Positions 13,901-26,679 of a stretch of DNA of 64,000 nt are shown here, in pieces. A program made the translations under genes and the position numbers. The DNA is taken from the NCBI GenBank assembly GCA_013398275.1, contig VZSE01008782.1, forward strand, positions 62,001 through 126,000. The letters run 5' to 3'. The stretch's first letter is position 1, and each line of letters starts with the position of its first letter. Source of the DNA: Promerops cafer. Its lineage: Eukaryota; Chordata; Aves; Passeriformes; Nectariniidae. The notes below the pieces were generated by a model. The model had not been told where the DNA came from, searched no databases, and saw only the letters and a list, made by a program, of their open reading frames with translations.

Positions 13901-16900
13901 AATTATTGCTTTTACTATTAGGTCATGTGTAGTAAATACACTAAATGTGGATTGTGTCCCGTGCGTGCTGGTTTGGGTGCTAATGCCTGGATCCTGCCTC
14001 TGAACACGCAGCCTAATTGCACTGCTGTGCCTGGCATGCTATTTTTTGGGATAATTGCTCCCAAAGTCTCAGCATTTTAATGTAGTTGGTATTACATGGT
14101 CTGGCTAAAAATTGTTCTAAGCAAACCTTGGGTCCTATCTCAAAAGAAATCATAGCAGGGCTCCCTGGGAAAAACGGGGTTTTTCCTCCTCTCTCTCTTT
14201 CCTCTTCTCTTCCCTGCAGTTCACTGTGCTGGGATTGCTGGGGTGGCAGAATCCCTCAGAGCAGAGCCCTGCTGTCACTCTGCTGCCTGCATCCATGGGT
14301 GGCAGTGAGATGACCAGACAACCTGGTCACTGGTGAAAAATCTTTTTAATTATTTAAGTGGTGGTAAACGCCTGCTCTTATTGGTATGGGCATAAGCTGC
14401 AGCTTCTCTAATTTTCCTCTTTAATCTCTCCTGGAAGAGCTGAGTGCCTGCTCTCCTTGGCGTTGTGTTTCCCTAAAGAAAGCTGCTTTGAAGAAGTCGG
14501 CTCCCTGCTCAGGATGCTGATGTGAATGAGTCCCTCAGCAAACAAGTTTCAGGCTTTTACACTAAAAGCACTTGAGGGTTATTTGTGAGTGTAATGTCAA
14601 GACAGCCTAATGGGAGATATGTGCCCCGCTCAGGTTTAAACCACGCAGCACTGTGAGCTTCCCAGGTGTGATATCAGTGCTGATTTTGCCTTTTTCTCCA
14701 CTTTCCATTTGGGAGAGGGAATAAAGCAGAGTCCCGTGTTGCCTTTCGCAAGGAGACTGTCTCCTCTACTGGCAGCTCCAGAAGAGACCTTCCTGCTGCT
14801 CTGTGGGACCTTTGGCTTCCCCCTCTCAGGCCAGGAATGCAGAGCCTGCTACTTTGCAAAGGGAATGCTTTGTGCATGGATGTGTTCATTCCATCAGCAG
14901 CTGATTCTGGTAATAAGCAAGTCCTACACCCTGGGTTGTGCTGTTGCAGAAGAGCTAATTTTCCTCCCTTTCCCACTCTTTGGGGCACAGCAGAACATAT
15001 GTGCTGTTACCTCTTAATTCTTCTGTGGAGCATTAGGACTAATAAAAACCTTTCAGGGTTTCTGATGTGAGAAGCAGCAGCCGTTGCATGCTAAGAGAAA
15101 AAGACTGATTAAAATAAAAAGCCTCACGTTCTTCCCCCAGTAACAGGGGTAGGGAAAGAGTTTGTGACCCCCTCCTTGGCAGGTGACACTCTTCTTTGCT
15201 TGACTAATTGCACCAGGGCTGCATACCTGGGTGGTAACGAGGGCTGTACCCTTTAAATAACAGAACATTGAAGTGTCATTGCTTTCATGTTTGTCTACTT
15301 GCTTCTAATTATTGAAGGCAGCTGACTTTAAAGCATAGGCCATTTCCTCTCCTTCCTGCAGCGGGGTCATAACAGCTTGTTTATACACTCCTAGGCTGGC
15401 TTGCTGCAACAGATTGTGACTTTAAATAGAAGGTTGCTAAGAGTGAGGTAAGGGTGCCGGGAGGAATGAGCTTTCTCAAAACAAGTCACTTGGTATTTCG
15501 GGGAGATGGGAGCAGCAGGCAAAAACGCATCCGTGGAGAGGTGCGGGCTGGGCGGCGCTCGTTGGCGGTGGTGTAACAACACAGATCTGTGCATATGTAG
15601 GTATATATGCTCTTTTAGAAAGCACAGGGGAGTGTGATCGAGCCTGCCATGTCCTGGGGAAACCTCGCCCAGGATTTTCCTGGACCATCTCACGAGACTG
15701 TACCATTACTAGTTATTTATTCATCCTCGGCAAATGCCAGTAGCTCCTGTTTGGCATTGGGCTGAATATCAAGAAAGTTGATTCATTGACTTGAAAAAAC
15801 AAAACAAAGCCTACACTGGACAAATGCTAGAAAATATGTGTTGGTAAAGAGGTGGACTGAGTGATGAACATATTTTCTATCTCTCATTTCTCTGACTCAT
15901 GGCCCTAACTTAGCGCAGTTTTTATCTTATCAAAGAATTAATTACCCACATCCTTTAATTTCATATATATACAGTTTGAGATTGTTGTTTTTGTCTTCAA
16001 ATGCCTCTTATCCTCTCCCCAGTAGACTGTTGCTGCTAAAGAGATGGGATTATTTTCTTGGTGGCCACGCCAGATTTATTTATACTGCTAAACCTGCATA
16101 AGGAGTTGGGGTGAAGACAACTATCAGACTGTCAAATTTAGCTTTACCCCCTTGGATTTAGTCCCTGGCAGGCTTCTGCTAAAGTCTTGGAAAGTAAAAT
16201 TCATTAGATGAACCTTAGCATGATGTTTCCGTGGCTCTGATTTTAATCAAAGTGCGGATTTGAAATTGTTTTATCGTTAGAATCTGTTGACTGAACGTCA
16301 ATGCAAAGCAATTCCCCCCCTGCCTGGTGTAGAGATGCATCCTGTGTGCTTAGGTAAATCCCAGACTGAGGGAGTGGAACAGCAGAAAGGGTAGAAATTA
16401 GCCTCTGAGGTTTGCAAATGCACTGCAGGCTGATGTCTCTCTGCATTTCAAGGACTGAGGTTCAATTGCAAGGCTGTTCTTCTGCTTACCCATAATGGGC
16501 AAACTAATCAATTAAAACGGTCTGTTCTTAAGCCGGTGCAGAAGGGAAGGCTTGTTTCTAGTAACTGCCTTGCAAGGTCTGAAGGATGCGGGTTTAACAC
16601 AACAGCCTTTTATCTCCAGATCTGCAACATCAAGGCGCTGTGTTACACCCGGGTACCTGGGAGCACGGGCAAGACACATTCTGGGGAAGCTCTTTAGTAG
16701 GTTACTAAAGAGTGCTTTTGCATAAGGCGGCGGGGTTGGTTTTCTCTGAAGACCAATTTACACAAGCCCCAGTGACTGCAGTGAGCCTGGAACTCCCAAA
16801 CCTCAGGGCTGCGGCTCAACATCCTAAAAGGAGATATTGAGGGACCAGAGGAGAGCTGGAGGAGGGTCACACTCACGCCAGATTTTTTATACTTCGAGAT

Positions 16901-19900
16901 GGAAGCTTGTGTGTTTAAGAGCTTGTTTAAAGAGCCTCCGTGCCCGTGTTTTCCGTAACGCTTCCCGATGAGATCCGCCCTGGGTGTACACATTTCAGTT
17001 TTAAGAGCTTTGCTTTCCAGGTCAGCACGGTGCCTAACTCAGACCCAGCTTCCTTGTGAATGAAAAATTAAAAAAAACCCCAGGGAGTAAGGCGATGTGT
17101 GTGCTGCTCTGGTCTGGGTGTGCTGACTGCAGCATGCTCCTCTGGGTAAGTATTGTTCCTCCGAGGCTGCACGTAACCCCCTTGCCTGGCCAAAATCCAC
17201 TGCGTGACAGGTGGCAATTTTCTGTGCTCGCAGAAAATGTTCTGTGCTCGCAGGCAGGACGAGGTCAGAGCGTCCTGGCGCCAGCACCGGCGAAATTCGG
17301 GAGCGCCCGGGCTGGAACTGGTGGCTGCGGTGATGTAAGGAGCGGTGTAGGGCAGAGGTGAAGGCAGACCCTAATGACAGCTTCTGCCTGCTCGCAGAAT
17401 TCTGCATAGAGATCAGCACTTCCAGCAACAAAAGAAAGTAGGTCAGAGGCAGGTCCCCCTCCCCGCCTGCGCGCTGGCAGCACATGTGCTGGGTTACACG
17501 CCTGCAGAGTGAGGCAGGAGTGAGTGTGATGGGTGTTTTTCCCTCGGGAAGGTGCATGTGAGAGCAGCGCGGTGCCGTCGCTCCCACCGCGAGGTTTTTC
17601 ATGGAGCTGCTGCGTTCCCGGGGAGCTCGGGGACCTCTTTGTGTATTAGAGTTGTGGGGGGAAGCTGCCCTCATTCCCCCTGGTTTGGGGAGGGGGTGAG
17701 GCCAGCAGTGGCACCTGGGCGTGCTCCTGGTCCCTGCCCATGCTCTGGTACCCTGATGCTGAGCCTCTCCTTGCCTTGCTGCAGCCATGAAACTCCAGTT
17801 CTACTTGAACGATTACCCGACACGTTAATTGGGACTCCCGCTATGATTAAAAAGAAATTTCAGATTAAGCCCGCCATGCTGTAGAGCTCAGGAAGAAAAC
17901 ATCTCTTTATAAACACAGCAGGAATGTGGGGACTCCATTATTACTATTTTCTTTTAACTTTGAAGAAGCTGGCTCTCTCTGCTGTTTAGACCACAAGGAG
18001 ACAAGTGTGGCCATCTCTCCACTACGGTCAGCGCTGAGCGGAAGGGATGCTTGCAGGGAGATAAAATTGCAGAGTGTTTCTCCTTCTTTTTTTATTTGAA
18101 TTTAATGTGATAACCATAATGGATTAATCTCTGGAGATTTCAGATCCTGTCTATGGCAGACTCAGGCTCTGCCACTCCTGGGCAGAGCTCAGAGGAAGTT
18201 CTGTACAAGCAATGTGGGTGGGCAAGTGTGGTCCTGGCTCCAAGGAGCAGAATATGGTGTTTAGTGTATTTAATTCATTATACAACCTGTGAAGTGCTGT
18301 TGTTGGCCAGCTCTGAGAGTGTCTCCAGCTTGCCTTGTCCCTGGGGAACATCCCAGGTGAGCAGCATTTGATTGTTGGTCCCATTGGACACCACTGGGCA
18401 GGTGATGTGCTCCAAGACTGGTGATACTCGCTTCAACTCTCAAATATTTGCTCTAATTATTTTCAGTTTGGAAGGCTGTAATGTTGTTTCCAGTCAAAAT
18501 CCAGCCCTCCTCCTCCAAACACTGCCTTTCTGGTGGAGAACATCAGCCGAGGGTGTCTCCTCCTCCTCCAGTGAAGCTTTCTGTGTGCAGTGGCTGAGGC
18601 AGGAAATCCCGTTCGGATGAGTTCCCACTTGGCCGGGGCACAGGGAGCTTCCCCCTGCCCATCACGCAGCAGGGGACCAGCTCCAGCCCTTCCAGAGCAC
18701 CAGGAGATAACTCTGTGTGTTCAATATCCAGAGCAGGAATCTCTGTGGGTCTGCAGCTTCCCAGCCCTGCCTTTGCTCCGTGCTGGACTCGCTGAGCCAG
18801 TAGGTGAGGGCAGCAGTAGATTATCCCCCGCTCCCCCCTGGATTTTTTTTCCCTTTAAACTTACCCTTTGGTGTTCCATCTGAAGCAGCATGAGGTGAGT
18901 AAACTCCACTGCTCAAAATAAGAGTGGATAAGCTCAGTTTACTTGCATTTATTCATGACTTCACCACTCCACTGGGGCCTGAAAATCAGAGCCAAAAGGA
19001 ACTGCAGTGAAAATTGGCCTACATGCAATGGCTTTAAATAATCTGCCCTTTTGCTCTAGTTCTGGGTTGAGATGTGCTGGAAGCCTGAGGAGCTGGGATC
19101 TGCCTTGATGTAGGAGCTGCTTTTTGTTTTCTTTCCCTGGTGTTGGTTTCTCTGTGTACAGTGTTACTTGGGGGAAGTTACAAAGTGGGGGGGGACATGA
19201 AAGAAATCTGCTTGAGAAATGCTGTATTTAGTGCACGACTCAGAATTACCAGAATCTGCACAATGAATTAGCTTTTATTTCCAAAGCTGTAAAAAGAGAG
19301 AAAATAGAAATAAAGTGAGCAGCCTACGTCCCAAATATTGACACCTGGGAACAGGGTATTGTATTGGAGTAAAAAACATTGTTCTGCTGGAAGAGGAAGG
19401 GCTCATGCTAATAGTGAATTCTGGTTTGCCCTTACATTTGTGCAGAGTGTTAAGGCAAATATGATTCCCAGATGACGTGTGTGTGGTACATGCATGTGCC
19501 TTTCACTTGCACCAGGCAGGGAAGGAGTCACGCAAGCCACCGGAGAGCCCAGAGCTCTGGGTGAGGCTCAGCTTCAGCATCTGAGCAGAAATAGAAATGG
19601 ATCCATCTGCAAACCAGGTCATCGCTGCTCTTGTGCTTTTTCTCTTGGGCCCCCTTGAATCACATCATGATTTTCTTTCCCCCCCCTGCCCCCAGCTCCC
19701 TGCAGCTGGGATTACTTTTCACGTACCCTGCTCACATAATTGGCTCTAATAATTTCTCAGCTCTCAAGACAAATATGTCCACCTTTCCCCTTGCAGGGCT
19801 GCACACACCCACTCCAGCCAGCACGTATGCCCTCCTTCCTGCTGCTCCTGCCTCTCCCGAGCCCTTCCCTTCTCTCTCACTGCTCTAATCTCAACAATTC

Positions 19901-22524
19901 CCATCTTCCTTCCTGGAGATCCACTCAGCTGATGGCTTGGTGTGCTGCACAGCTCCCTCATGCAGATGTCCTTGGCTGGTCCCAGCTCTGCTCCTCTCCC
20001 GCCTGAGGGAAGGAGATCCTACAGGCACACAGGGAGATGGAGCCTCACAGGAGGAGCTGCTGGCAGGCAGGGCTGCTCCGTGCCTCTCTGCTCTCTGGAT
20101 GCTGGCACCAATGTCTCAGGGCAGTGCTGTGTCAGCAGCACACGTGGAGGGGGATTTTGGAGGTTTCCCATCTTTGCTCCAGAGAAAACCCTTCCAGCTA
20201 CCCGACGAAGCCGGCGGCCGGGGTCCTGCCGTGCCAGCTGGAGTGCCAGGGAGTTGAGGCAGGCTGTTAACATCCCGTGGTATATTTAGTTCAGGTTTAA
20301 CAGGGGCTCCATATGTGTGTGTTCTCTTGTTTCCTTTTGCTTTCTACGTGCTAAGTAGATGCAGGGAAGAGTGGAGAAGTCTTCCCGAGACAGTGAGGGT
20401 GAGGTTTTGCTGCTTCGTGTTCTGCTCTCCTTTGCTGGGCTGCTTCCCTGAGCTGTGCCTTTAGAAAACATTAGGAGCTGGAGAGGAACAGGTGTCCCAG
20501 GGACTCCTTCTATCAGGGATCCCTGAAAAAGTGGTAAGGGACATGGCTCTCCTGGGAGCAGGGCACACAGTGCTGTGGAACAGGACCCTGCACGCAGCCA
20601 ACGCCGTGCGCCAGCAGATTTTGCACATTTGGTCCTCCCCAGGATCCTTTGCTGCCAAAATAGTCACTGCTTTTTCTCTTAAATTATTGTATTTTACATT
20701 TTTATATTTCGGAGGGACGTTAAGGCATGAGTTGAAAATCATACAGATAGCCTGTGATTCCCAGGAGGGGCTCCAGGAGGGCTTGTTCTGAGGACATGAG
20801 GGCATGCAAGGCACTTCATGAGACAGAACACGCAGAAATGCTTCCACAGAGAAGATGTGTGAGGAGCCAACACCTTTGATTATGGGATATTTTAGCTGCA
20901 GAAGGATTGACTGGGGGAATCATGATGAAAACCTTTTCCAAGGAGAGCAATTTGTATGCACTATTGAGAAATCAGGCCTGAGAGAAGTTTCGCAAGGTCT
21001 GTAGGAAAAAAGAAATAACCAAGTCATGCTGGTAGGCTCAAAGTGGAGGTGTTAAATCTCATCTAAGAGATGGGGAAGGTGCAGACAAGTCCTGTGCTGG
21101 GGGTGCTGTGGTACCTGCCCAGGTGGAGAGGGATCACCTGGTGCAGCTCAGATTGAAGCAAACAAAATCCATCTCTAAGGATGGCAACCCTTGCTGGAAG
21201 TGGGATCTGCTTCTCTGGGGAACAAAGTTTATGGAGGTGGGGGAGACATAGAAATCTTCCTGGGCAAGTCAGCAAATAGCCAAGAGTTTCATTATCCCAT
21301 AAGAGCCTCAGAAATCCTCAGCCTGTCATAGGAACAATTCTGTATGTTAATAGAAGTGTTTTGCTTTTGACCCCGTGTGGCAGAGCAGCCCCTGAAAAGC
21401 AGAAGAGTTTTCACTGTTTCCATCAGATTTTGGGTATCCTCCAACTCCATTTGTTTGAATCTTCTGTCCCCCAGGCAGGTTTGGGCAGGTGAGGTGCTCA
21501 GTGGGGATGCTGGAGCCTCGCAGGGTGTAGCAGGACCTAGTTTTGGCAGGATGGAGGTGTAAGACACCAGAGATGTTCTGTTGGCCAGGATATTATTGCT
21601 AATCACGATTTGCTACTTAGATTTTGACACTCTGTAAGTGTCAGCTGTAAGTACAAAATAACCCCCACCTCCTGAAGCTTCCAGCAATGCCTTTTGTCCC
21701 TCAACAAGATCAAGGGCTGGGTTGCAAAACACTGATTTCTGCCTGGATCCCTGGAGAAGAGAGCTGGACTCCTTTCATCCAAACGAGACCCGTAACTTTA
21801 AACCCAGGCTTTAGCATCCCCCTTTTAGCTGGAGAACACAGGATCCAGAGCATCTGGCGGGTGCTGCAGCACGTTGGCAAAAGGAGAGCACAAACAAATG
21901 GAGAGGAGAAATGGAAAAGAGGAAGGAAATTTTGAGTAATGCTAGGAAGTGTTTTACAAAGCAGATGGCAAACAAGGCCTGCCTGACCCTGTGCCTGTCT
22001 GCAGCACCGGGGCTGTGACAGCCGACTCCCTGCGAGCTGGGAGAGCAGGAAGCTGTCCATAAATCAAAAGCACCAGGACTATCAAATTTGTTTATTATTT
22101 GGGGTATTACTTGCTGTGTTTGACTCGTGTAGCTATTTTGTTTAGTTTCTTTTAGCTGTGTTCCCCCCCCCAAAAAAAAAAAAATGTTGGGGCATAACTA
22201 TACCATTCCCTTTATCCTTAGGTTCTTTCTCTCTTTTTTTAAATTATTTTTTTTTTACCCCCAGAAGATAGCAAGCGAGGTGTGGTGGAGCTGGTGGTGT
22301 TAATGTTCTGCAGCAGGAGTGAAATAGCCTGGAGATGTGCAGCAAGAGCAGGGGCGTGTGCCCTAAATAGGAGGGTTAAACAGGGCTTATTCTGAGGGAA
22401 GCAGTAATTGCAGCTTGCGTGAAGCAGTAATATTCTTTTGTGCATTATTTACCCAGGAACATCTGCTAATACATATACATTCTCCGGTGCATGTAAACAA
22501 CTTGTGCGGGAGGAGGATTAGGAG
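10901..22524. other. Intergenic DNA, no gene seen
   Basis: Base composition is mixed, with GC rising in patches (about 17.0-17.8 kb and 19.9-20.3 kb). Open frames up to about 250 codons occur in the GC-rich patches, but they have no recognisable domain, no hydrophobic or motif pattern and no conserved-looking start. I see no RNA gene or recent transposon. Confidence 0.6.
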
Positions 22525-22790
22525 ATTTATAAAAAAATTAGAAGCAAGTTAAAAGGGCAATTAGAAGAGCAGAAAGAGATATTGAGCAGTGAATTAGGGA
22601 GGATATTTTAACACACAATCAGAGCTCCCCGAGACGTATTCAGAGCAGAGAGAAGGTAAAAGAGAAAATTGGCCAATTACGAAATGATAGCGGGGAATTG
22701 GTGACATGAGAGAAGGTAATGGCTGATTTGTTAAACAGTTATTTTGATTCTGTTTTCACAAAGGAGGAAGAGGATGGAGGGGCAGCTCCA
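22525..22790 (+). mobile_element. Ancient CR1 LINE ORF2 fragment (upstream of reverse transcriptase)
   Basis: Plus-strand translation with small frame breaks gives blocks typical of the linker between endonuclease and reverse transcriptase in CR1-group LINEs. REKVKEKIGQLRNDSGELVT is interrupted by a stop, then MADLLNSYFDSVFTKEEED follows. The order and spacing match the family as I know it. Stops and divergence mark it as an old inactive relic, probably older than the bird-type 3' ends elsewhere in the window. Confidence 0.75.
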
Positions 22791-24356
22791 GAAAGGACTC
22801 GGGCTGTGCGGATGAGGGTGGGGATGAGCCTGCAGAGAGATAAAGATGCATCTGCAGAGTGGCTGGGCGTGGGGAGAATTTCACCCGTGTTCACAGGATG
22901 GGGGAAAAAATGGATTTTAGTGAGCAGCTATTTCCAGCAGGGAGCTGGGTAACGAGGGGCTTGCATCCTAACGCCCGCTTTTGTTCACCAAATCGGCTTC
23001 CTTTGAGTGGGGACCAGAGAGGAGGTCACTGAGCTGACACATCCTTCTCCCTGCTGAAGGCTGCTTCTCCGGGAAAGGGCAGGACAGAGACGGATGGGGA
23101 CTCTGGAGGGGTGCTGCTCCTAGGGCTGCTTTCATGTGGGCAGAGATGTTTTTGGCTCGTCACAGTGACACCTTCCCCAAAAACACACATTGCAGAGCGT
23201 GAGCACCTGTGTCCTGCTTTCAGAGTTGCTTTTGCTTCCATCTGTAACCCACAAACTCCAACGCAGTCAGGAATACAACAGCATCCCTAGAATCACTGTT
23301 CCCACCAGCACTGGTGTCAGTATCTCGTGTTTCTCCAAAGCAGGGGTGAGCTCAGGGGCTGCTGGATGTGGCAAGGGAGGGACAGGGGGCTGGGGGCACA
23401 GGGGGATGGTGCCAACCAGCAGGACCTCAAGGAGATAGTGATGAAAAGAGAAATAATCTTGGTAATGGGAAATGGGCCCTTGGGAAGTGTTCCTGGGGGA
23501 GTGGCTGAAGCTGAGACAGGGAAAGAATACACAGGCAGGGGATTTAAGTAAGGATAAACTTGAAGGACTGCAAAAAAGTGTTATTTAGCTGCAAGAAGTG
23601 TGAAGTGGTGTTTTTGTTCCGCTCTGTCCCTCTGAAGGGGAACGTGTCACAAAGCAACTTTCTGAGACAAAGGAAATAGTTTGGAACTGGTGCAGGGGGG
23701 GCACAAGCGTGGTCTGGGGAGCGCTGGGGAATACAGGAGAAACTGCGGTCTCGTGGTGTTGGTTTAGACTGATAAACTAAAAATTTATTCTCAGTATCCA
23801 AGAGGTGTTTGGTTTTTCATCCTGCCTGGGAGGATAAAAGAGATGCAGTGTTGCGTGGTTTCTGATTTCAAAGCATGTACGAAAAGCTCCATATTAGCAA
23901 TTACGGGATGAAACTGTGGAAAAGTGGTACAAAGGAGAGAAAATTGGCTCCGACTCAGGAAACGGGATTCTGCCGCTGGGAGTGAGTTTCCAGAGGCACA
24001 GACTGGGGTCTCTTCTGGGTTCTCTGGTGTTTATTTTTTTTAATGGAAAGGATTTGCATGAAGAGCCCAAAGTCAGAGCGTTAAAGCTCACTGATGGAAG
24101 GAAGGGGAAAGCAGCCACAGCGACAGGGACTTGTCTCATCTTCCAGAGCAGCACAGACTGGAGAACACTAAAGGAAAGTCAAACTGATGAGCAAATAAAG
24201 GCTCAGGTGATATTTTTCCCAGGGGAGGTGTGTGGAGCTCACAGCTGAGCTGTAGGGAGCTACTGGCAGTGTCTTCCCAGCCTGTCTGTCCCCACCCCGA
24301 GAGGGGATCAGGGCACATCCAAAGGATGAGCTTGTGATAGGAGCATGGAAGGGTTT
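22791..24356. other. Intergenic DNA between CR1 pieces, nothing recognised
   Basis: No coding or RNA feature is supported. Part of it may be further, too-diverged CR1 sequence belonging with the ORF2 fragment on its left, but I cannot align it by eye. Confidence 0.5.
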
Positions 24357-24780
24357 AGAATTTATAGAATCATGGAATCATTTAGGTTGGAAAAGACCTC
24401 TGTCATCATAAAGTCCAACAGTTAACCCAGCACCGCCAAGGCCACCAGTAAACCTCGTCACCCCCCCCAAATTTGGGAAAAATTCCCTGTTTTGGGGGAG
24501 AATTGTGGGGAGAACAAGTGCCACATCCACAGGTCTGTTAAATCCCTCCAGGAATGGGGATCCCAAGCCCGGTGCCCATGGCCTTCTTGCCCACCTGGGT
24601 TCATGTTCAGCCAGTGTTGACCAGCACCTCCTTTCCCACTGGGCACCTCTCCAGACACTGCCCCAGGCCTGTAGTGCTGCATGGGGTTGTTGTGACCCTA
24701 GTGCAGGACCTGCCCCATGGCCTTGTTGAACCTCATCCCATTGGCCTCAGCCCAGCCTTCCAGCCCAGCATCACCTCAAA
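24357..24780 (-). mobile_element. CR1 LINE 3' end (bird-type), antisense to the given strand
   Basis: The plus strand carries the reverse complement of a CR1 3' end. It starts with the tail TAGAATCATGGAATCATTTA and continues through GGTTGGAAAAGACCTCTG and TAACCCAGCACCGCCAAGGCC. The segment CCTTGTTGAACCTCATCCCATTGGCCTC lies further in, toward the reverse transcriptase end. A diverged patch at about 24460-24500 contains C and G runs. The element is 5'-truncated and non-coding, as most bird CR1 copies are. Confidence 0.85.
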
Positions 24781-25183
24781 GGGGCCGTGGTTCTTCCCAA
24801 AACTTTGGGGTTCAGCTCTTTCCCCCTGTCAGACACCTTGGGTGTCAGCCAGGCAATCTCTGGCAGGTCAGGGTTATACCTGTGTCTGCTCGACTGGAGA
24901 GCTGCCGCTTCAGAGGAGAGGGGATTTCTGCCGGGCCTCAGAGCAACATTCAAAATGCATGAAGACATGCTGGAGGAAGGAGCTGGGGAAAAGACACCCG
25001 AGCGTGAACCCGGGGCCGTGGTGAGCTGAACCACGCAGCTGGGAAGTTCGATATGGAGCCTGAGTGTCAGAGCATGCCACAAAAATTTAGTTTATCTTCA
25101 AAGAGCTGTGGTCGTGGAAGAAGGATGGGAGCGGGGAGCGATGGCAGCGAAGGAGGAGACAGGAGGAATACCAGGAGCCTGTG

Positions 25184-25643
25184 TGTCCTGGTTTGGGCTG
25201 TGTTAGTTGAATTTCTTTCTAGGAGCTGTGGTTTGGGTTTGGGATGAGAATGATGTTGATAACGTGGATTTTTTGTTGTTGCTCAGCAGTTTTTGCCCTG
25301 AGTCAAGGACTTTTCTGCTGAACGCTGTGGGGCACAAGAAACTGGGAAGGGACGGCTGATCCCAAAGGGATATCCTAAACCAAATGGAATCCTGGTCAGT
25401 ATATAAGCTGAGGGCTACTGCTGAGGCACTGGCTGGGCATCAGCAGGTGCTGAGCAACTGCACTGTGCATCACTTGGTTAGCATATTCCAATTCTATTGT
25501 TGCTATTATTATTTCTCCCATTTCTGTCCTATTAAACCAGCCTTATCTGAAGCCGTGAATGTCACTTGTATTGTTCCCAATCCTCTCCCCCATTCCAGCA
25601 CGGCCGTGTGGTGTTCAGCTGCCTGCCAGGTTAAACCACAACG
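25184..25643 (+). mobile_element. Solo LTR of an avian endogenous retrovirus
   Basis: The 460-bp element starts with TGTCCTGGTTTGGGCTGTG and ends with GGTTAAACCACAACG, where the final G replaces the usual A of the TG...CA ends. Both termini and internal blocks (AGTCAAGGACTTTTC, CAAAGGGATAT) match a widespread bird LTR type as I recall it. A TATA box (TATATAA, 25400-25406) and a polyadenylation signal (ATTAAA, 25531-25536) are at the expected U3/R positions. The flanks CTGTG (25179-25183) and CCGTG (25644-25648) form a 5-bp target duplication with one mismatch. No second LTR or internal gag/pol sequence is present, so this is a solo LTR left by recombination. It lies about 1 kb beyond the presumed end of RTN4RL1. 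Confidence 0.85.
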
Positions 25644-26679
25644 CCGTGTCAAGAGACATCTCCTATTTAGCAGTGTATCATGTCTCCCTTCTGGTTTTTA
25701 AACAGTTGCCTTTATCACTAGGAGTTAGAGCACTTGATTGACAAGGCTTGTAATACACCATGGAATTGCCTTTATTTTTCCTACATGTTAAAGGAAAAGA
25801 TACTAAAAATACAATTATGGTTTTGAGCCAGGCATAGTCTGTTCTAATATAATTCATCTCAAAGACTATCCACCGTGCCTGCTGCACCCAAATCATTTAT
25901 AAAACATTAGCATCTCCTGTGCTGACATTTCACTCCTATATTACAGGAGTTACACGCAGACTTAAAAAAAAATTAATAAAGTGCTTCTCTTCTTCATTCT
26001 CCCACTGAGAGCTTTGATTTCCAGAGTATGAAACAAAATAACCAACATAACAACATGCTCCACTTCTGAGGGACAGTGCCAGACTCATTCAGTTGCTATT
26101 GGTTATAGAGAGTAGGACATGAGGGAGCTATTTCAGATCACGGATTATTTGTTCTGGCTGCATTGGACATCCCTTTAGTGGAGCTTTAGAGCCCTGCAGA
26201 CAGAAAAGTTTGGGTAGGAGCTGGAAGGCAGAGGGCTTGATGAAGTAACCTCTTCCTTTCTCCTCCCAGAATTACTCTTGCTATTCCCCAAGAAGGGTGT
26301 TTAGAAGAGAAGCATCCAAGCCTCTGGCCTTCCTTGCTGGCAAGACAGACAGAGGAGGCCGTGCCCCTCCAGCTTCCCACTCTCACCATCCAACTGCTCG
26401 TAAACACAAGCGCATCGGGGAATTTTCTGCTTCTTTTTCAGTGGGAGTTTCCCTTCCCATTTCCAGATACCTCCAAGGGATCTGCCACTGTGTAAATACC
26501 CTCTCCCCTTCCCCAAAGTGGTTGGGACAGCAGATTTCCCTAGCTGGCTCGTCCTTCCTGGAGCTAATTGTGTCTGGTGGAAAACTCCAGCTGTTTTCTT
26601 CAGGATTTCCAGCCCCACACCTGAGCCACAGGCTCGAAATACCGCCACTGAGATATGGTTATGGAAAGAACAGAAGCCT

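Noticed and set aside
17039..17788. 249-codon open frame on the minus strand
   Set aside because: It lies in a GC-rich patch with no domain, no plausible start context and no splice structure.
1..26600. RPA1 3' exons expected on this side from human synteny
   Set aside because: No translated segment resembles the conserved RPA1 C-terminus; the gene probably lies further left.
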